Part shown: in pieces, positions 1 through 7,009 of the stretch | Numbering within the stretch: position 1 is the stretch's first letter | Layout: each line of letters opens with the position of its first letter | Source of the DNA: SG8-41 sp964521405 | Lineage (GTDB): Bacteria; Pseudomonadota; Gammaproteobacteria; Burkholderiales; SG8-41 | Direction of reading: 5' to 3' | Assembly (NCBI GenBank): GCA_964521405.1 | Contig: CAZFRR010000014.1 | Span: forward strand, 1-17,935 | Length of the DNA: 17,935 bases | The notes under the pieces: generated by a model | Told to the model about the DNA's origin: nothing | The model's database searches: none | What the model saw: only the letters and a program-made list of their open reading frames with translations | Position numbers and translations under genes: made by a program

Positions 1-2
1 CA

Positions 3-1025
3 TCATTTGAACTCCTGGCGAAGCATCTTCGCCGCCTCCGCCATCGCGCGCATCTTGCCGAAGGCGACGTCGCGCGGCAGGTACTTCATGCCGCAGTCGG
101 GCGCGATGATGACGTTTTCGGGCCTGACGTAAGGCAGCGCGCGCTTTACTCGCGCCACCACCGTTTCCGGCGACTCGACGGCCATGTCGCTCAAGTCTAT
201 CGCCCCCACCATGATTTTCTTGCCCTCGAGTTTTGCCAGCACCGAGCAATCGAGCCTGGATTGCGCGGTTTCGACCGAGACCTGCCGGCAGCTGCAGCCG
301 GCCAGTTCCGGCAGGAAGGAATAGCCCGAAGGCCGTTGGTGGATGACGGCGGCGTAGCCGAAGCAGATATGGACAGCGGTCGTGCCCTGGATGCCGTCCA
401 ACGCGCGCACCAGCGCCTTCAGGCCGTACTCGCGCGCCTTCTCCGGACGCGCCTGCATGTAGGGCTCGTCGATCTGCACGATATCGGCGCCGGCCGCGAA
501 GAGATCGCGGATCTCCTCGTTGACAGCCGCGGCATAGTCCATCGCCGCCGCCTCATCCGTCCGGTAGTAATCGTTTTGCGCCTGCTGGGACATCGTGAAC
601 GGCCCCGGCACGGTGATTTTCACCATCCTGGTCGTGTGGCGCTTGAGGAACTTGAGGTCCTCGACCTCCACCGGGTGCTTGCGGCGAATTCTGCCGACGA
701 TGCGCGGCACCGGGTTGGGATGGCCCGAGCGGTCGAGCGCGGAGCCCGGGTTGTCGATGTCCACGCCCTCGAGCGCGGTGGCGACGCGGTTGGAGTAGCT
801 CTCGCGCCGGATCTCGCCGTCCGTGATGATGTCGAGGCCCGCCTCCTCCTGCGCCTTGATCGCCATGACGGTGGCGTCGTCCTGCGCCTGCGCGAGATAG
901 GGCTCCGGGATGCGCCACAACTCCTTCGCCCGCACCCGCGGCGGGAAGCGCCCGGCGAGTTTCTTGCGGTCGATCAGCCATTCCGGCTGGGGGTAGCTGC
1001 CGACGAGCATGGTGGGAAACAGCAT
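3..1025 (-). CDS. MetE-core-like cobalamin-independent methionine synthase family protein
   Basis: A 340-residue protein matching only the C-terminal catalytic barrel of cobalamin-independent methionine synthase (MetE). The family moves methyl or alkyl groups onto a zinc-bound thiol. The expected zinc ligands are all visible: H219 and C221 in HICFGY, E252 in VSVETAQS, and C311 in APDCGMKYL. The N-terminal folate-binding half of full MetE (about 750 residues) is absent, so the methyl donor is uncertain. Stand-alone core proteins include folate-independent methionine synthases and epoxyalkane:CoM transferase relatives. The ATG at 1025 follows GGAGG with a 7-nt spacer. The stop overlaps an ATG at 6..4 on the same strand (ATGA), so a translationally coupled gene may begin here and leave the window. 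Family call is firm; the substrate is not determined. Confidence 0.85.
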   Translation of the reverse strand: MLFPTMLVGSYPQPEWLIDRKKLAGRFPPRVRAKELWRIPEPYLAQAQDDATVMAIKAQEEAGLDIITDGEIRRESYSNRVATALEGVDIDNPGSALDRSGHPNPVPRIVGRIRRKHPVEVEDLKFLKRHTTRMVKITVPGPFTMSQQAQNDYYRTDEAAAMDYAAAVNEEIRDLFAAGADIVQIDEPYMQARPEKAREYGLKALVRALDGIQGTTAVHICFGYAAVIHQRPSGYSFLPELAGCSCRQVSVETAQSRLDCSVLAKLEGKKIMVGAIDLSDMAVESPETVVARVKRALPYVRPENVIIAPDCGMKYLPRDVAFGKMRAMAEAAKMLRQEFK

Positions 1026-1050
1026 TGCCTGTCCTCCATCATCCCAAAAG

Positions 1051-1195
1051 CTGCAATTCAGCCACAGAGATCACAGAGAACACAGAGAGAGTCAAGAGAT
1101 TGAGTCAGCACGCCACACCCACCAGATAGATGAGGCTTGAAAACGACATGCCTTCTTGATTTTCCTCTGTGCACTCTGTGTTCTCTGTGGCAAAT
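1051..1195 (-). repeat. 145-bp CACAGAG-type element, copy A
   Basis: Its reverse complement aligns end to end with the element at 1518-1661, at roughly 80% identity by hand with one gap. Each end carries three CACAGAG (or CTCTGTG) units spaced 9 bp apart, forming imperfect terminal inverted repeats. The outer borders ATTTGCCACAGAG and CTGTGGCTGAATTGCAG are shared by both copies, and so is an internal GTGCTGACTCAA block. Such CACAGAG palindromes are common dispersed intergenic repeats in bacterial genomes. It encodes no credible protein. Confidence 0.85.
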
Positions 1196-1221
1196 TGTGT
1201 TTTTAAGGGTCAACGGACAGG

Positions 1222-1488
1222 TCAGCGCCGCTGGGGCCGGCGGAGGCCCGGGTTCAACTTGTCGATGTCGGCCTGCACCTGCTCGCGCGAGCGCTCGTAG
1301 ACGATTTCCCGCCCCATCACCGTCCCGGCGTAGGCGAGCCCGTTGCGCGTCGGGGTCAGCGCGCACTTCATGTTGTGGATGCCCTCGCCGATCACCACCT
1401 CGATCACATCGGCGCGCTTGCTGAAGACCACGACCTCCAGGGTCTGTTTCGTTTCGGTGACGCGGACGGTGATTTTTTCGGTATGCAT
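1222..1488 (-). CDS. hypothetical protein, 88 aa
   Basis: Unrecognised small protein starting MHTEKITVRVTETKQTLEVV. The sequence alternates short beta-like stretches (KITVRVTET, LEVVVFS, VIEVVIGEG, YAGTVMGREIVYE) and ends in a basic tail (LRRPQRR). It has no signal peptide and no membrane segment, so it is probably a small cytoplasmic beta-rich protein. The start at 1488 is preferred over the longer reading at 1515 because GGGAG lies 8 nt upstream of it. The gene sits alone between two mutually inverted copies of a repeat element, which may also provide its transcript ends. Coding status rests on the intact frame and the ribosome binding site. No function is assigned. Confidence 0.6.
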   Translation of the reverse strand: MHTEKITVRVTETKQTLEVVVFSKRADVIEVVIGEGIHNMKCALTPTRNGLAYAGTVMGREIVYERSREQVQADIDKLNPGLRRPQRR

Positions 1489-1517
1489 TGCAGGCTCCCG
1501 TGAAGCAAGAAACAACT

Positions 1518-1661
1518 ATTTGCCACAGAGAACACAGAGTTCACAGAGGAAGAATAGCAACGTGCTCATTTTCAAGTCTCACCCATCGAGTAAGCGTGGA
1601 GTGCTGACTCAACCCCTTGAATATCTCTGTGCTCTCTGTGACCTCTGTGGCTGAATTGCAG
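1518..1661 (+). repeat. 144-bp CACAGAG-type element, copy B
   Basis: Second copy of the element at 1051-1195, in the opposite orientation. The left end carries CACAGAG units at 9-bp spacing, and the right end carries the complementary CTCTGTG units, so the transcript could fold into a long imperfect hairpin. It ends just 5 bp short of the stop codon of the neighbouring minus-strand Bug gene and may therefore act on the 3' end of that transcript. Confidence 0.85.
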
Positions 1662-1666
1662 TTCGT

Positions 1667-2659
1667 TTATTGCTTGGACAGCCCGAGATCGGCCAGCGTC
1701 GCCTTCAGCCACGAGTAGTCCTGCTCGATCTCCTTGTGCAAGGCCGCGCCAGTGACGAATTGCTCGGTCCAGTGGCTCTTCTCGAGGTCCGCCTTCCATT
1801 CCGGCGTATCGGCCATCCGGCGCAGCGCGGTCTCCCAGTACGCGACCTGGGCGGGCGTCAGCGACTTCGGGCCGAATACCGCGCGCCAGTTGCCGTAAAC
1901 GAGGTCCACGCCCTGCTCCCGCCAAGTGGGGGCAACGGCCAGCGGGCCACCCAGGCGCTGCGGGGCGGCGACGCCGATCACGCGCATGCGCCCGGCGACA
2001 ACGTGGGGAATAGCATTGACCGCGCCGGCGATGCCGACCTCGATATGACCGCCGAGCAACGCAGTAATCGCCTCCGCCGAGCCTTTGAACACCACCGGCT
2101 TCAGGTCGCGAGCATTGCCGCCCAGTGTCTTCATGAGCAGCGCGGCGGCCATGTGGCGGCTGCTGCCGAACGCGTTGGCGAAACCAATGACTACGGACCG
2201 CGGGTCCTTTTTCAGCCGGTCAGCGAGGTCCTTGCCGGTCCTGATCGGCGATTCGGTCGCCGTCATGAACACCGCGGCGTCTTCGTAAAGCAAGGCGATG
2301 GGCGTGAAGTCGGCCTGGCTCAGGCTGCTCGAGCCGATGATGTGATTGCTCATGAGCCCGCTGCTGGCAATGTAGAGGTAGTGCGCGTCGCCCGGGCGCT
2401 GGCTGACATAGGTGTAAGCAATGCTCCCGCCGCCGCCCGGCTTGTTCACGACCGTGAGCGTGACGGGAATGATCTTGTTCGCGAGCAGGATGCGCTCCAT
2501 CGCCCGCGCGGTCTTGTCGTTGCTGCCACCGGGCGCCGAGCCCGCCACGATCTCGACATTCTTCTGCGGCAACCATGTTTGCGCGGGCACCCCCGTGCTC
2601 ACGGCGGCCAGCGCCATGGCGAGCCCGTATCGAAACAGATGCGCGGGATTGACTGTCAT
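1667..2659 (-). CDS. Bug/TctC-family periplasmic solute-binding protein
   Basis: A 330-residue tripartite tricarboxylate transporter (TTT) substrate-binding protein of the Bug family, which binds small carboxylates in the periplasm. A Sec signal peptide (residues 1 to about 26, cleavage near VPA-Q) is followed by the first-lobe ligand loop APGGSND (42-48). Length is normal for the family. It is a divergent member: the usual VPYKG motif reads VFKGSAEA, and the common DGYTL motif is replaced by GDAHYLYI. The ATG follows GGGGAAG. No TctA or TctB membrane subunit is adjacent, so it is an orphan receptor that must use a transporter encoded elsewhere or serve in sensing. The 5' neighbour on the same strand is another binding protein, 67 bp away. 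Confidence 0.92.
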   Translation of the reverse strand: MTVNPAHLFRYGLAMALAAVSTGVPAQTWLPQKNVEIVAGSAPGGSNDKTARAMERILLANKIIPVTLTVVNKPGGGGSIAYTYVSQRPGDAHYLYIASSGLMSNHIIGSSSLSQADFTPIALLYEDAAVFMTATESPIRTGKDLADRLKKDPRSVVIGFANAFGSSRHMAAALLMKTLGGNARDLKPVVFKGSAEAITALLGGHIEVGIAGAVNAIPHVVAGRMRVIGVAAPQRLGGPLAVAPTWREQGVDLVYGNWRAVFGPKSLTPAQVAYWETALRRMADTPEWKADLEKSHWTEQFVTGAALHKEIEQDYSWLKATLADLGLSKQ

Positions 2660-2726
2660 GAAACTTCCCCTATAACTCGATTATGAAGGATGTCATCTCT
2701 TTTACCATGCCTCCTGCCCCTCGAAC

Positions 2727-3533
2727 CTATTTCATCTCCACCGGGGGCGAGACGGGAATATTGGCGTTGCCGGATCTGGCGAGCGATTGCGCGACAAATC
2801 CCGAGGCCTTCGCCTCCTCGATGAATTCGCGCAGGTAGCGGATGCCGGCCTCGCGGCCTTTCGGTATCGCCAGCGTCTGCTCCACCACCAGGAAGCGCCC
2901 TTCGAGCACCCGCGATCCAGGCAGCCTGGGAGCCACCTCCAGCAATTGATGCCGCAGGCCGGCAAGGACATCCACCTGCCCGCTTCGCAGCAGCTCGAAT
3001 GCAGTGGGATTTCCTGGTCCGGTCAGCAACCTGGCATTTTTAAGATTGCGGTCCAGAAATGGCCGGAATGCGCTCTTGTCCGCGACGCCGACGCGCACGC
3101 CCTCCTGGTCAACCTCGGCAATCGTGCGTATCTTTGACCCGGGCGCCACCATATAGGTCGTCTCGACCTGCAGGTAACCCGCGGTGAAGTCCAGGGTCCC
3201 CTCCCGCCCGCTCCCCGCCCCGCCCGCGATGCCGCCGATATCCAGCGCGCCGGCATTCAACGCATCGGTGAGCTTGCCGGAGAAATCGAAGCCGACCAGC
3301 TCGAACGGCACATCCAGCCGCCGCGCCAGCTCCCGCATCAGGTCAACCGATACGCCCCGCAACTCCCCGGTTGCGGGATCGCGCGTCGCAATAACCGAGT
3401 TTGCATAATTGATTCCCGCGCGCAGCTTGCCCGTCGGCGCGATATCCACGCGCACCTGGGGCGGGACTGCAGGAATGCCGGCGCAGGATGCGACGAACAA
3501 CAGGCAGGCCAATGCGATGGCGATTCTGTTCAA
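2727..3533 (-). CDS. ABC-type amino-acid-like solute-binding lipoprotein (SBP_bac_3)
   Basis: A 268-residue periplasmic binding protein of the family-3 type (amino acids and related small solutes; PBP2 fold). Visible family features are the N-terminal strand TGKLRAGINYANS, GVSVDLMRELARRL, and the hinge-proximal VRVGVADKSAF. The longest reading frame starts at 3761, overlapping the divergent gene. I prefer a TTG start at 3533, which has a strong GAGGGGGG upstream and yields a clean lipoprotein signal (MNRIAIALACLLFVASC) with lipobox VASC and Cys17 as the lipidation site. No ABC permease or ATPase gene lies nearby, so this is another orphan receptor. The start codon is the least certain point. 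Confidence 0.82.
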   Translation of the reverse strand: MNRIAIALACLLFVASCAGIPAVPPQVRVDIAPTGKLRAGINYANSVIATRDPATGELRGVSVDLMRELARRLDVPFELVGFDFSGKLTDALNAGALDIGGIAGGAGSGREGTLDFTAGYLQVETTYMVAPGSKIRTIAEVDQEGVRVGVADKSAFRPFLDRNLKNARLLTGPGNPTAFELLRSGQVDVLAGLRHQLLEVAPRLPGSRVLEGRFLVVEQTLAIPKGREAGIRYLREFIEEAKASGFVAQSLARSGNANIPVSPPVEMK

Positions 3534-3621
3534 TATCCCCCCTCGAGTGACAGGACTATACAAGGCAAATATTGTATTCTGTCCCTGCGTTCCGGGGAGA
3601 ACGCCAACCTGGGAGGCTGAT

Positions 3622-3981
3622 ATGAGCGAGAACCCGCAAGTGTCCAAGGATGAACAGAACTGGGCGATGTTCTGCCACCTGGCCGCACTGTCCGGATTCG
3701 TGATCCCGTTCGGCAACGTGATCGGCCCGCTGATCCTGTGGCTGATCAAGAAGGACACCATGCCGCTGGTGGATCAGCACGGTAAGGAGGCGGTCAATTT
3801 CCAGATCACCGTGACGATCGCGATGCTCATCAGCTTCGTGCTGATGTTCGTCCTGATCGGAATCGTCCTGGTGTTCGCGGTCGGCGTCGCCGCGCTGATC
3901 ATGACCATCATGGCCACGGTCAAGGTCTCGAACGGCGAGTTCGACTACCGGTATCCCTTCGCACTCCGGCTGATCAAGTAG
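3622..3981 (+). CDS. DUF4870 domain membrane protein
   Basis: A 119-residue small integral membrane protein. Family hallmarks are the N-terminal NWAMFCHLAALSGF, the central DQHGKEAVNFQI (51-62), and the C-terminal NGEFDYRYPFALRLIK. Hydrophobic stretches near residues 16-42 and 60-98 suggest about three membrane passes. The function of the family is not established. The start at 3622 is chosen over a longer reading at 3409 because GGGAGG lies 5 nt upstream and the domain begins here; the longer frame would run through the divergent lipoprotein gene. It converges on the Bug gene at 4042, with a hairpin between them. Confidence 0.9.
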   Translation: MSENPQVSKDEQNWAMFCHLAALSGFVIPFGNVIGPLILWLIKKDTMPLVDQHGKEAVNFQITVTIAMLISFVLMFVLIGIVLVFAVGVAALIMTIMATVKVSNGEFDYRYPFALRLIK

Positions 3982-4027
3982 TCGCCCGCGACGGCAGCTG
4001 CACGCAGGCACCCAGGCCATCCGGCGG

Positions 4028-4056
4028 CTCAAGGCTGGCGTTCAGTCAGCCTTGAG
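4028..4056. terminator. bidirectional hairpin between convergent genes
   Basis: Perfect 10-bp inverted repeat, CTCAAGGCTG and CAGCCTTGAG, with a 9-nt loop. One arm lies inside the last codons of the minus-strand Bug gene. It is placed to end transcription from both sides. There is no clear U-tract, so intrinsic termination is likely but unproven. Confidence 0.5.
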
Positions 4057-5040
4057 TCCGATCGTCTTGATCAGCTTGCCGGTCTCGACCAGCTCTTCCT
4101 GGATGGCCTTGCGGAATTCCTCGGGCGTGCTGCTTGCGGGCTCCACTCCCTGCGACGCGAACTGCTCCCGGATTTCCTGCGTCTTGATGATCCGATCGAC
4201 GTTTGCGCGGACTTTATCGAGTACCGGCTTCGGCACTCCCTTGGGCGCGAGGAAGCCGGTGAAGCCGAGGTACTGGTATCCCGGCAGGGTTTCCGCGATC
4301 GCCGGTATGTCGCCCATCAGGGGCGAGCGCTGCGGCAGCGAATGCCCGAGTGCCCGCAACCGCCCGGCCTTGGCATGACTCAGCATCGAGCCCGCCGAGC
4401 CGAACATCCATTGGGCCTCGTTGGCGATCACGGCGGCGACCGCGGGCCCATTGCCCTTGTACGGCACGTGCAGGGATTCGAAACCGCCCGTGATCATCAG
4501 CGCGACGCCGTTGAGATGGCTCTGCGAACCGACGCCCTGGGTGGCCATGTTGAACTTGCCTTGCTTGCCCTTCGCGTACCCGATCAAGTCCTTCACGCTC
4601 TTCACGGGCAGCGAGGGATTGACGACCAGCACCGTGCCCTGGCGCACGTAGAGCACGACGTACTCGAAATCCTTGATCGGGTCGTACGGCAGGTTCTTGC
4701 GGATGTGGGGGGAAATCGTCAGCGCCCCCAGGGAAGCGATGATCAGCGTGTAGCCGTCCGGCTTCGCGTTCTTGCCGATCTCCATCCCCAGCGTCCCGCC
4801 CGCGCCCACGCGGTTGTCGACGACGATCGGCTGGCCGAGCGCGATACTCAGCTTGTCGGCGACGATGCGCCCGATGGTGTCGGTCGAGCTGCCCGGGGCA
4901 TTACCCATGATCAGCCGGATCGGCCGGTTCGGATAATCGGCGGCCGGGTCGGCGGTAGCGGCGGATAACGAAACACCGTGCAAGCCAGCCAGCGCCAGCA
5001 CCAACAGCGAAGCCGGGTTTTGAAAAATCGGTATTGTCAT
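4042..5040 (-). CDS. Bug/TctC-family periplasmic solute-binding protein
   Basis: A 332-residue Bug protein with an N-terminal signal peptide (about residues 1-29, SLSAATA), YPNRPIRLI, the ligand-loop motif APGSSTDT (48-55), VVDNRVGAGG, and KPDGYTL near residue 93. The later LHVPYKG is also present. This is the classical carboxylate-binding layout. The reading frame stays open to 5583, but that extension overlaps the divergent MaoC gene and has no secretion signal, so it is rejected. An ATG at 5052 is an alternative start four codons upstream, with GGAG unusually close to it. It is divergent from the MaoC-RidA pair, which suggests a shared regulatory region. No transporter membrane subunit is adjacent. 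Confidence 0.92.
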   Translation of the reverse strand: MTIPIFQNPASLLVLALAGLHGVSLSAATADPAADYPNRPIRLIMGNAPGSSTDTIGRIVADKLSIALGQPIVVDNRVGAGGTLGMEIGKNAKPDGYTLIIASLGALTISPHIRKNLPYDPIKDFEYVVLYVRQGTVLVVNPSLPVKSVKDLIGYAKGKQGKFNMATQGVGSQSHLNGVALMITGGFESLHVPYKGNGPAVAAVIANEAQWMFGSAGSMLSHAKAGRLRALGHSLPQRSPLMGDIPAIAETLPGYQYLGFTGFLAPKGVPKPVLDKVRANVDRIIKTQEIREQFASQGVEPASSTPEEFRKAIQEELVETGKLIKTIGLKAD

Positions 5041-5071
5041 GGATGGATCCATATCTCCAGGTTGGCGCCAG

Positions 5072-5077
5072 TATAAT
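5072..5077 (+). promoter_or_regulatory. candidate -10 box in divergent intergenic region
   Basis: An exact TATAAT in the AT-richer gap between the divergent Bug and MaoC genes. The complementary strand also reads TATTAT/TATACT here, so both directions could be served. No convincing TTGACA-like box is found 16-18 bp upstream, so this is a tentative call. Confidence 0.35.
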
Positions 5078-5130
5078 AGCGGCAATAATCGCACCTTGTG
5101 CAATCTCTTCGAGATTTTGATCCGCACTTC

Positions 5131-5586
5131 ATGAGCAATCCCCCGCCCCTGCGCGAAGGCGAAGTATTCGAAGGGCCGACGCGAACGCTCACGGATTCGC
5201 ACTTTCAGATTTTTTCCGAGGTCAGCGGCGATCGTCACCCGATCCACCACGACGCGGAATATGTGAAAGCCACGCGCTTCGGCAAACCGCTCGCCCACGG
5301 CCTGCTGCTCGCCTCCCTGACCGCGCTCGGCGCATCGACGGGACGCGAACGCTGTCACGGTTTTGTGTTCGTCGAGCAGGGCTCGCGGTTCCTGCAGCCC
5401 GCGTTCGTGGGAGACACGATACGGCCGCAGCTGGTGGTCGAGCGCATCTGGCGCGAAGGCCACCGGCAGTTCTGCCGGTTCAGGACCACGCTGATCAACC
5501 AGCGCGGCGAGCGGGTGCTCGAGGGATTTCACGTCTACCGCGTATTCGATCCCGAGGAATTCAAGGACAGGCCGAAATCGCAATGA
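5131..5586 (+). CDS. MaoC-like (R)-enoyl-CoA hydratase/dehydratase
   Basis: A 151-residue hot-dog-fold protein of the MaoC family, which typically hydrates enoyl-CoA or dehydrates 3-hydroxyacyl-CoA. The signature SGDRHPIHHDAEYVKATRFG (residues 32-51) contains D34 and H39, equivalent to the catalytic Asp and His of (R)-hydratases, with His36 where Asn is usual. AHGLLLASL follows, as expected. The start is ambiguous between ATG 5131 and an in-frame GTG at 5098; 5131 fits the family N terminus, and neither has a strong ribosome binding site. The stop overlaps the start of the next gene (ATGA), showing translational coupling to a RidA-like protein. The two probably act in one pathway on an acyl or keto acid intermediate. 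Confidence 0.88.
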   Translation: MSNPPPLREGEVFEGPTRTLTDSHFQIFSEVSGDRHPIHHDAEYVKATRFGKPLAHGLLLASLTALGASTGRERCHGFVFVEQGSRFLQPAFVGDTIRPQLVVERIWREGHRQFCRFRTTLINQRGERVLEGFHVYRVFDPEEFKDRPKSQ

Positions 5587-6014
5587 GCGAAACGAGCGAA
5601 ACGAGCGAAATGGGCGATCAACGCACGCCGATATACGGCGACAAGCCCTGGCCCGGGCATTACACCTTCGTGCCGGCGATTCGCATCGGCGATACCGTGT
5701 ATCTCTCCGGCACCACGGGAACCGACGAGAGCGGCCGCATTACCGCGCCGGGCGATATCGAGGAGCAGACGCGCCAGATCTTCCGGAAGTTCGAAAAACT
5801 GCTGAAATCCATCGGTGGCTCGTGCGACGACATCGTCGCCACCACAGATTATTTCACCACCACCGAGAACTATGGCCGGACCGCCGTGGTGCGGCGCGAG
5901 TTTTTCCGCAACGGCTACTCGACCGCGACCGGCGTGCTGGTTGCCGGCCTGCTGCGCAAGGACGCCCTGATCGAGATTTCCGCGATCGCGGTCCTGCGCC
6001 CCGCGCGTCCGTAA
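5583..6014 (+). CDS. RidA/YjgF-family protein without the deaminase arginine
   Basis: A 143-residue RidA-superfamily protein. Family features are VYLSGTTGTDESG (39-51), the helix EEQTRQIFRKFEKLLKSIG, and the C-terminal KDALIEISAIAV. RidA proper hydrolyses 2-aminoacrylate-type enamines using an Arg in its ARSCVEV motif; here that region reads TATGVLV with Ala115 at the Arg position. Classical imine deaminase activity is therefore doubtful, as in several Rid subfamilies. The gene overlaps the MaoC gene by ATGA. The N terminus holds a three-fold 9-bp tandem repeat, so Met10 could be the true start of the folded domain. It converges on the Bug gene at 6027 with only 12 bp between them. Confidence 0.9.
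   Translation: MSETSETSEMGDQRTPIYGDKPWPGHYTFVPAIRIGDTVYLSGTTGTDESGRITAPGDIEEQTRQIFRKFEKLLKSIGGSCDDIVATTDYFTTTENYGRTAVVRREFFRNGYSTATGVLVAGLLRKDALIEISAIAVLRPARP
5585..5611 (+). repeat. 3 x 9-bp tandem repeat at a gene start
   Basis: GAGCGAAAC twice, then GAGCGAAAT, beginning within the start codon of the RidA-like gene and encoding SET-SET-SEM. Copy-number change would add or remove three residues without shifting the frame. Confidence 0.8.
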
Positions 6015-6026
6015 CGTCGCGCGCGC

Positions 6027-6983
6027 TCACTCCAGCTTGATGCGGGCGTCCCGGATCACGCGGGCCCACCGGGCCTGCTCGCTCCGGATGAACGCCGCGA
6101 ACGCCTCCGGGCTGCCGCCGACGGGCTCCGTGCTCTGCGACAGCAGCCGCTCGCGAATGTCCGGCGCGTCCAGCACCTTCACGATCCCGGCGTTCAGCCG
6201 CGTCACGATCTCCCGCGGCGTATTCGCCGGCGCCAGCCAGCCGAACCAGCCCGACACCTCGAACCCGGGGAAGCCGGACTCGGAAACGGTCATCATGTCG
6301 GGCGCCACCTGCGAGCGCCGGGCGCTGGTGATCCCCAGCGCGCGCAGCTTGCCCGCCTTGACCAGCGGCACCGCCACTAGCGCGACACTGAAATAGGCGT
6401 GCACCTGCCCGCCCATCAGGTCGATCAGCGCGGGACCGCCGCCCTTGTACGGGACGTGGGTCACCTCGATGCCGGCGGACGCGCGCAGCAATTCGACCGC
6501 GAGGTGCCCGGTCGTGCCGTTGCCGGGCGAGGCGAAAATGATCTGTCCCGGTTTCGCCTTCGCAAGCGCCACCAACTGCTTCACCGACCTCGCCGCCACC
6601 GACGGATGGACCAGCAGGATGTTGGGCGCGGTCACGCCTTGCGCGATCGGCGCGAAATCCCTGACCGGGTCGAATCCGACGTCCTGGTACAGGCTCGGGT
6701 TGATCGCCACGCCGGTCGCCGCGGTGACGAGCGTGTAGCCGTCGGGAACGGCGCGCGCTGTGATCGCGTAAGCGATGTTGCCGTTGGCGCCGGCGCGGTT
6801 GTCCATCACGATGGGCTGCCCCAGCGCCTCCGCCACGCGCGGCAGCACGAGGCGGGCGACCGTGTCCGCCACGCCGCCCGGGGGCACCGGCACCATCATG
6901 CGTATCGGCTTGTTGGGATAGGGTTCGGCCGCTGCAGCGTATCCGCACCAGGCGAGGCCCGCCACCATCATCAGTTTTCGCAT
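6027..6983 (-). CDS. Bug/TctC-family periplasmic solute-binding protein
   Basis: A 318-residue Bug protein. The signal peptide MRKLMMVAGLAWCGYAAAA is followed by EPYPNKPIRMM, the ligand loop VPPGGVADT (33-41), VMDNRAGANG, PDGYTL and THVPYKGGG, a near-canonical member. Two starts compete. The ATG at 6983 has GGGGAG 9 nt upstream and begins directly at the signal peptide. A GTG at 7013 overlaps the stop of the upstream acyl-CoA synthetase (GTGA) and would add ten residues. Either way the gene is coupled to the synthetase and closes the seven-gene minus-strand block. Its place in an enzyme operon suggests it captures that pathway's substrate. No TctAB genes are adjacent. Confidence 0.92.
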   Translation of the reverse strand: MRKLMMVAGLAWCGYAAAAEPYPNKPIRMMVPVPPGGVADTVARLVLPRVAEALGQPIVMDNRAGANGNIAYAITARAVPDGYTLVTAATGVAINPSLYQDVGFDPVRDFAPIAQGVTAPNILLVHPSVAARSVKQLVALAKAKPGQIIFASPGNGTTGHLAVELLRASAGIEVTHVPYKGGGPALIDLMGGQVHAYFSVALVAVPLVKAGKLRALGITSARRSQVAPDMMTVSESGFPGFEVSGWFGWLAPANTPREIVTRLNAGIVKVLDAPDIRERLLSQSTEPVGGSPEAFAAFIRSEQARWARVIRDARIKLE

Positions 6984-7009
6984 CAGGATGGACTCCCCGG
7001 ATTGATTGT

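Noticed and set aside
261..1103. Plus-strand 280-codon frame over the MetE-like gene
   Set aside because: Antisense shadow of a gene with an intact zinc site; low-complexity composition.
1051..1661. CACAGAG repeats as a CRISPR array
   Set aside because: Units are 7 bp at 9-bp spacing within palindromic elements; there are no spacers of 25-40 bp and no cas genes.
1670..2686. Plus-strand 338-codon frame
   Set aside because: Antisense to a Bug gene with a signal peptide and family motifs.
4042..5583. 513-codon extension of the Bug gene
   Set aside because: The added part is antisense to the MaoC gene and would bury the signal peptide.
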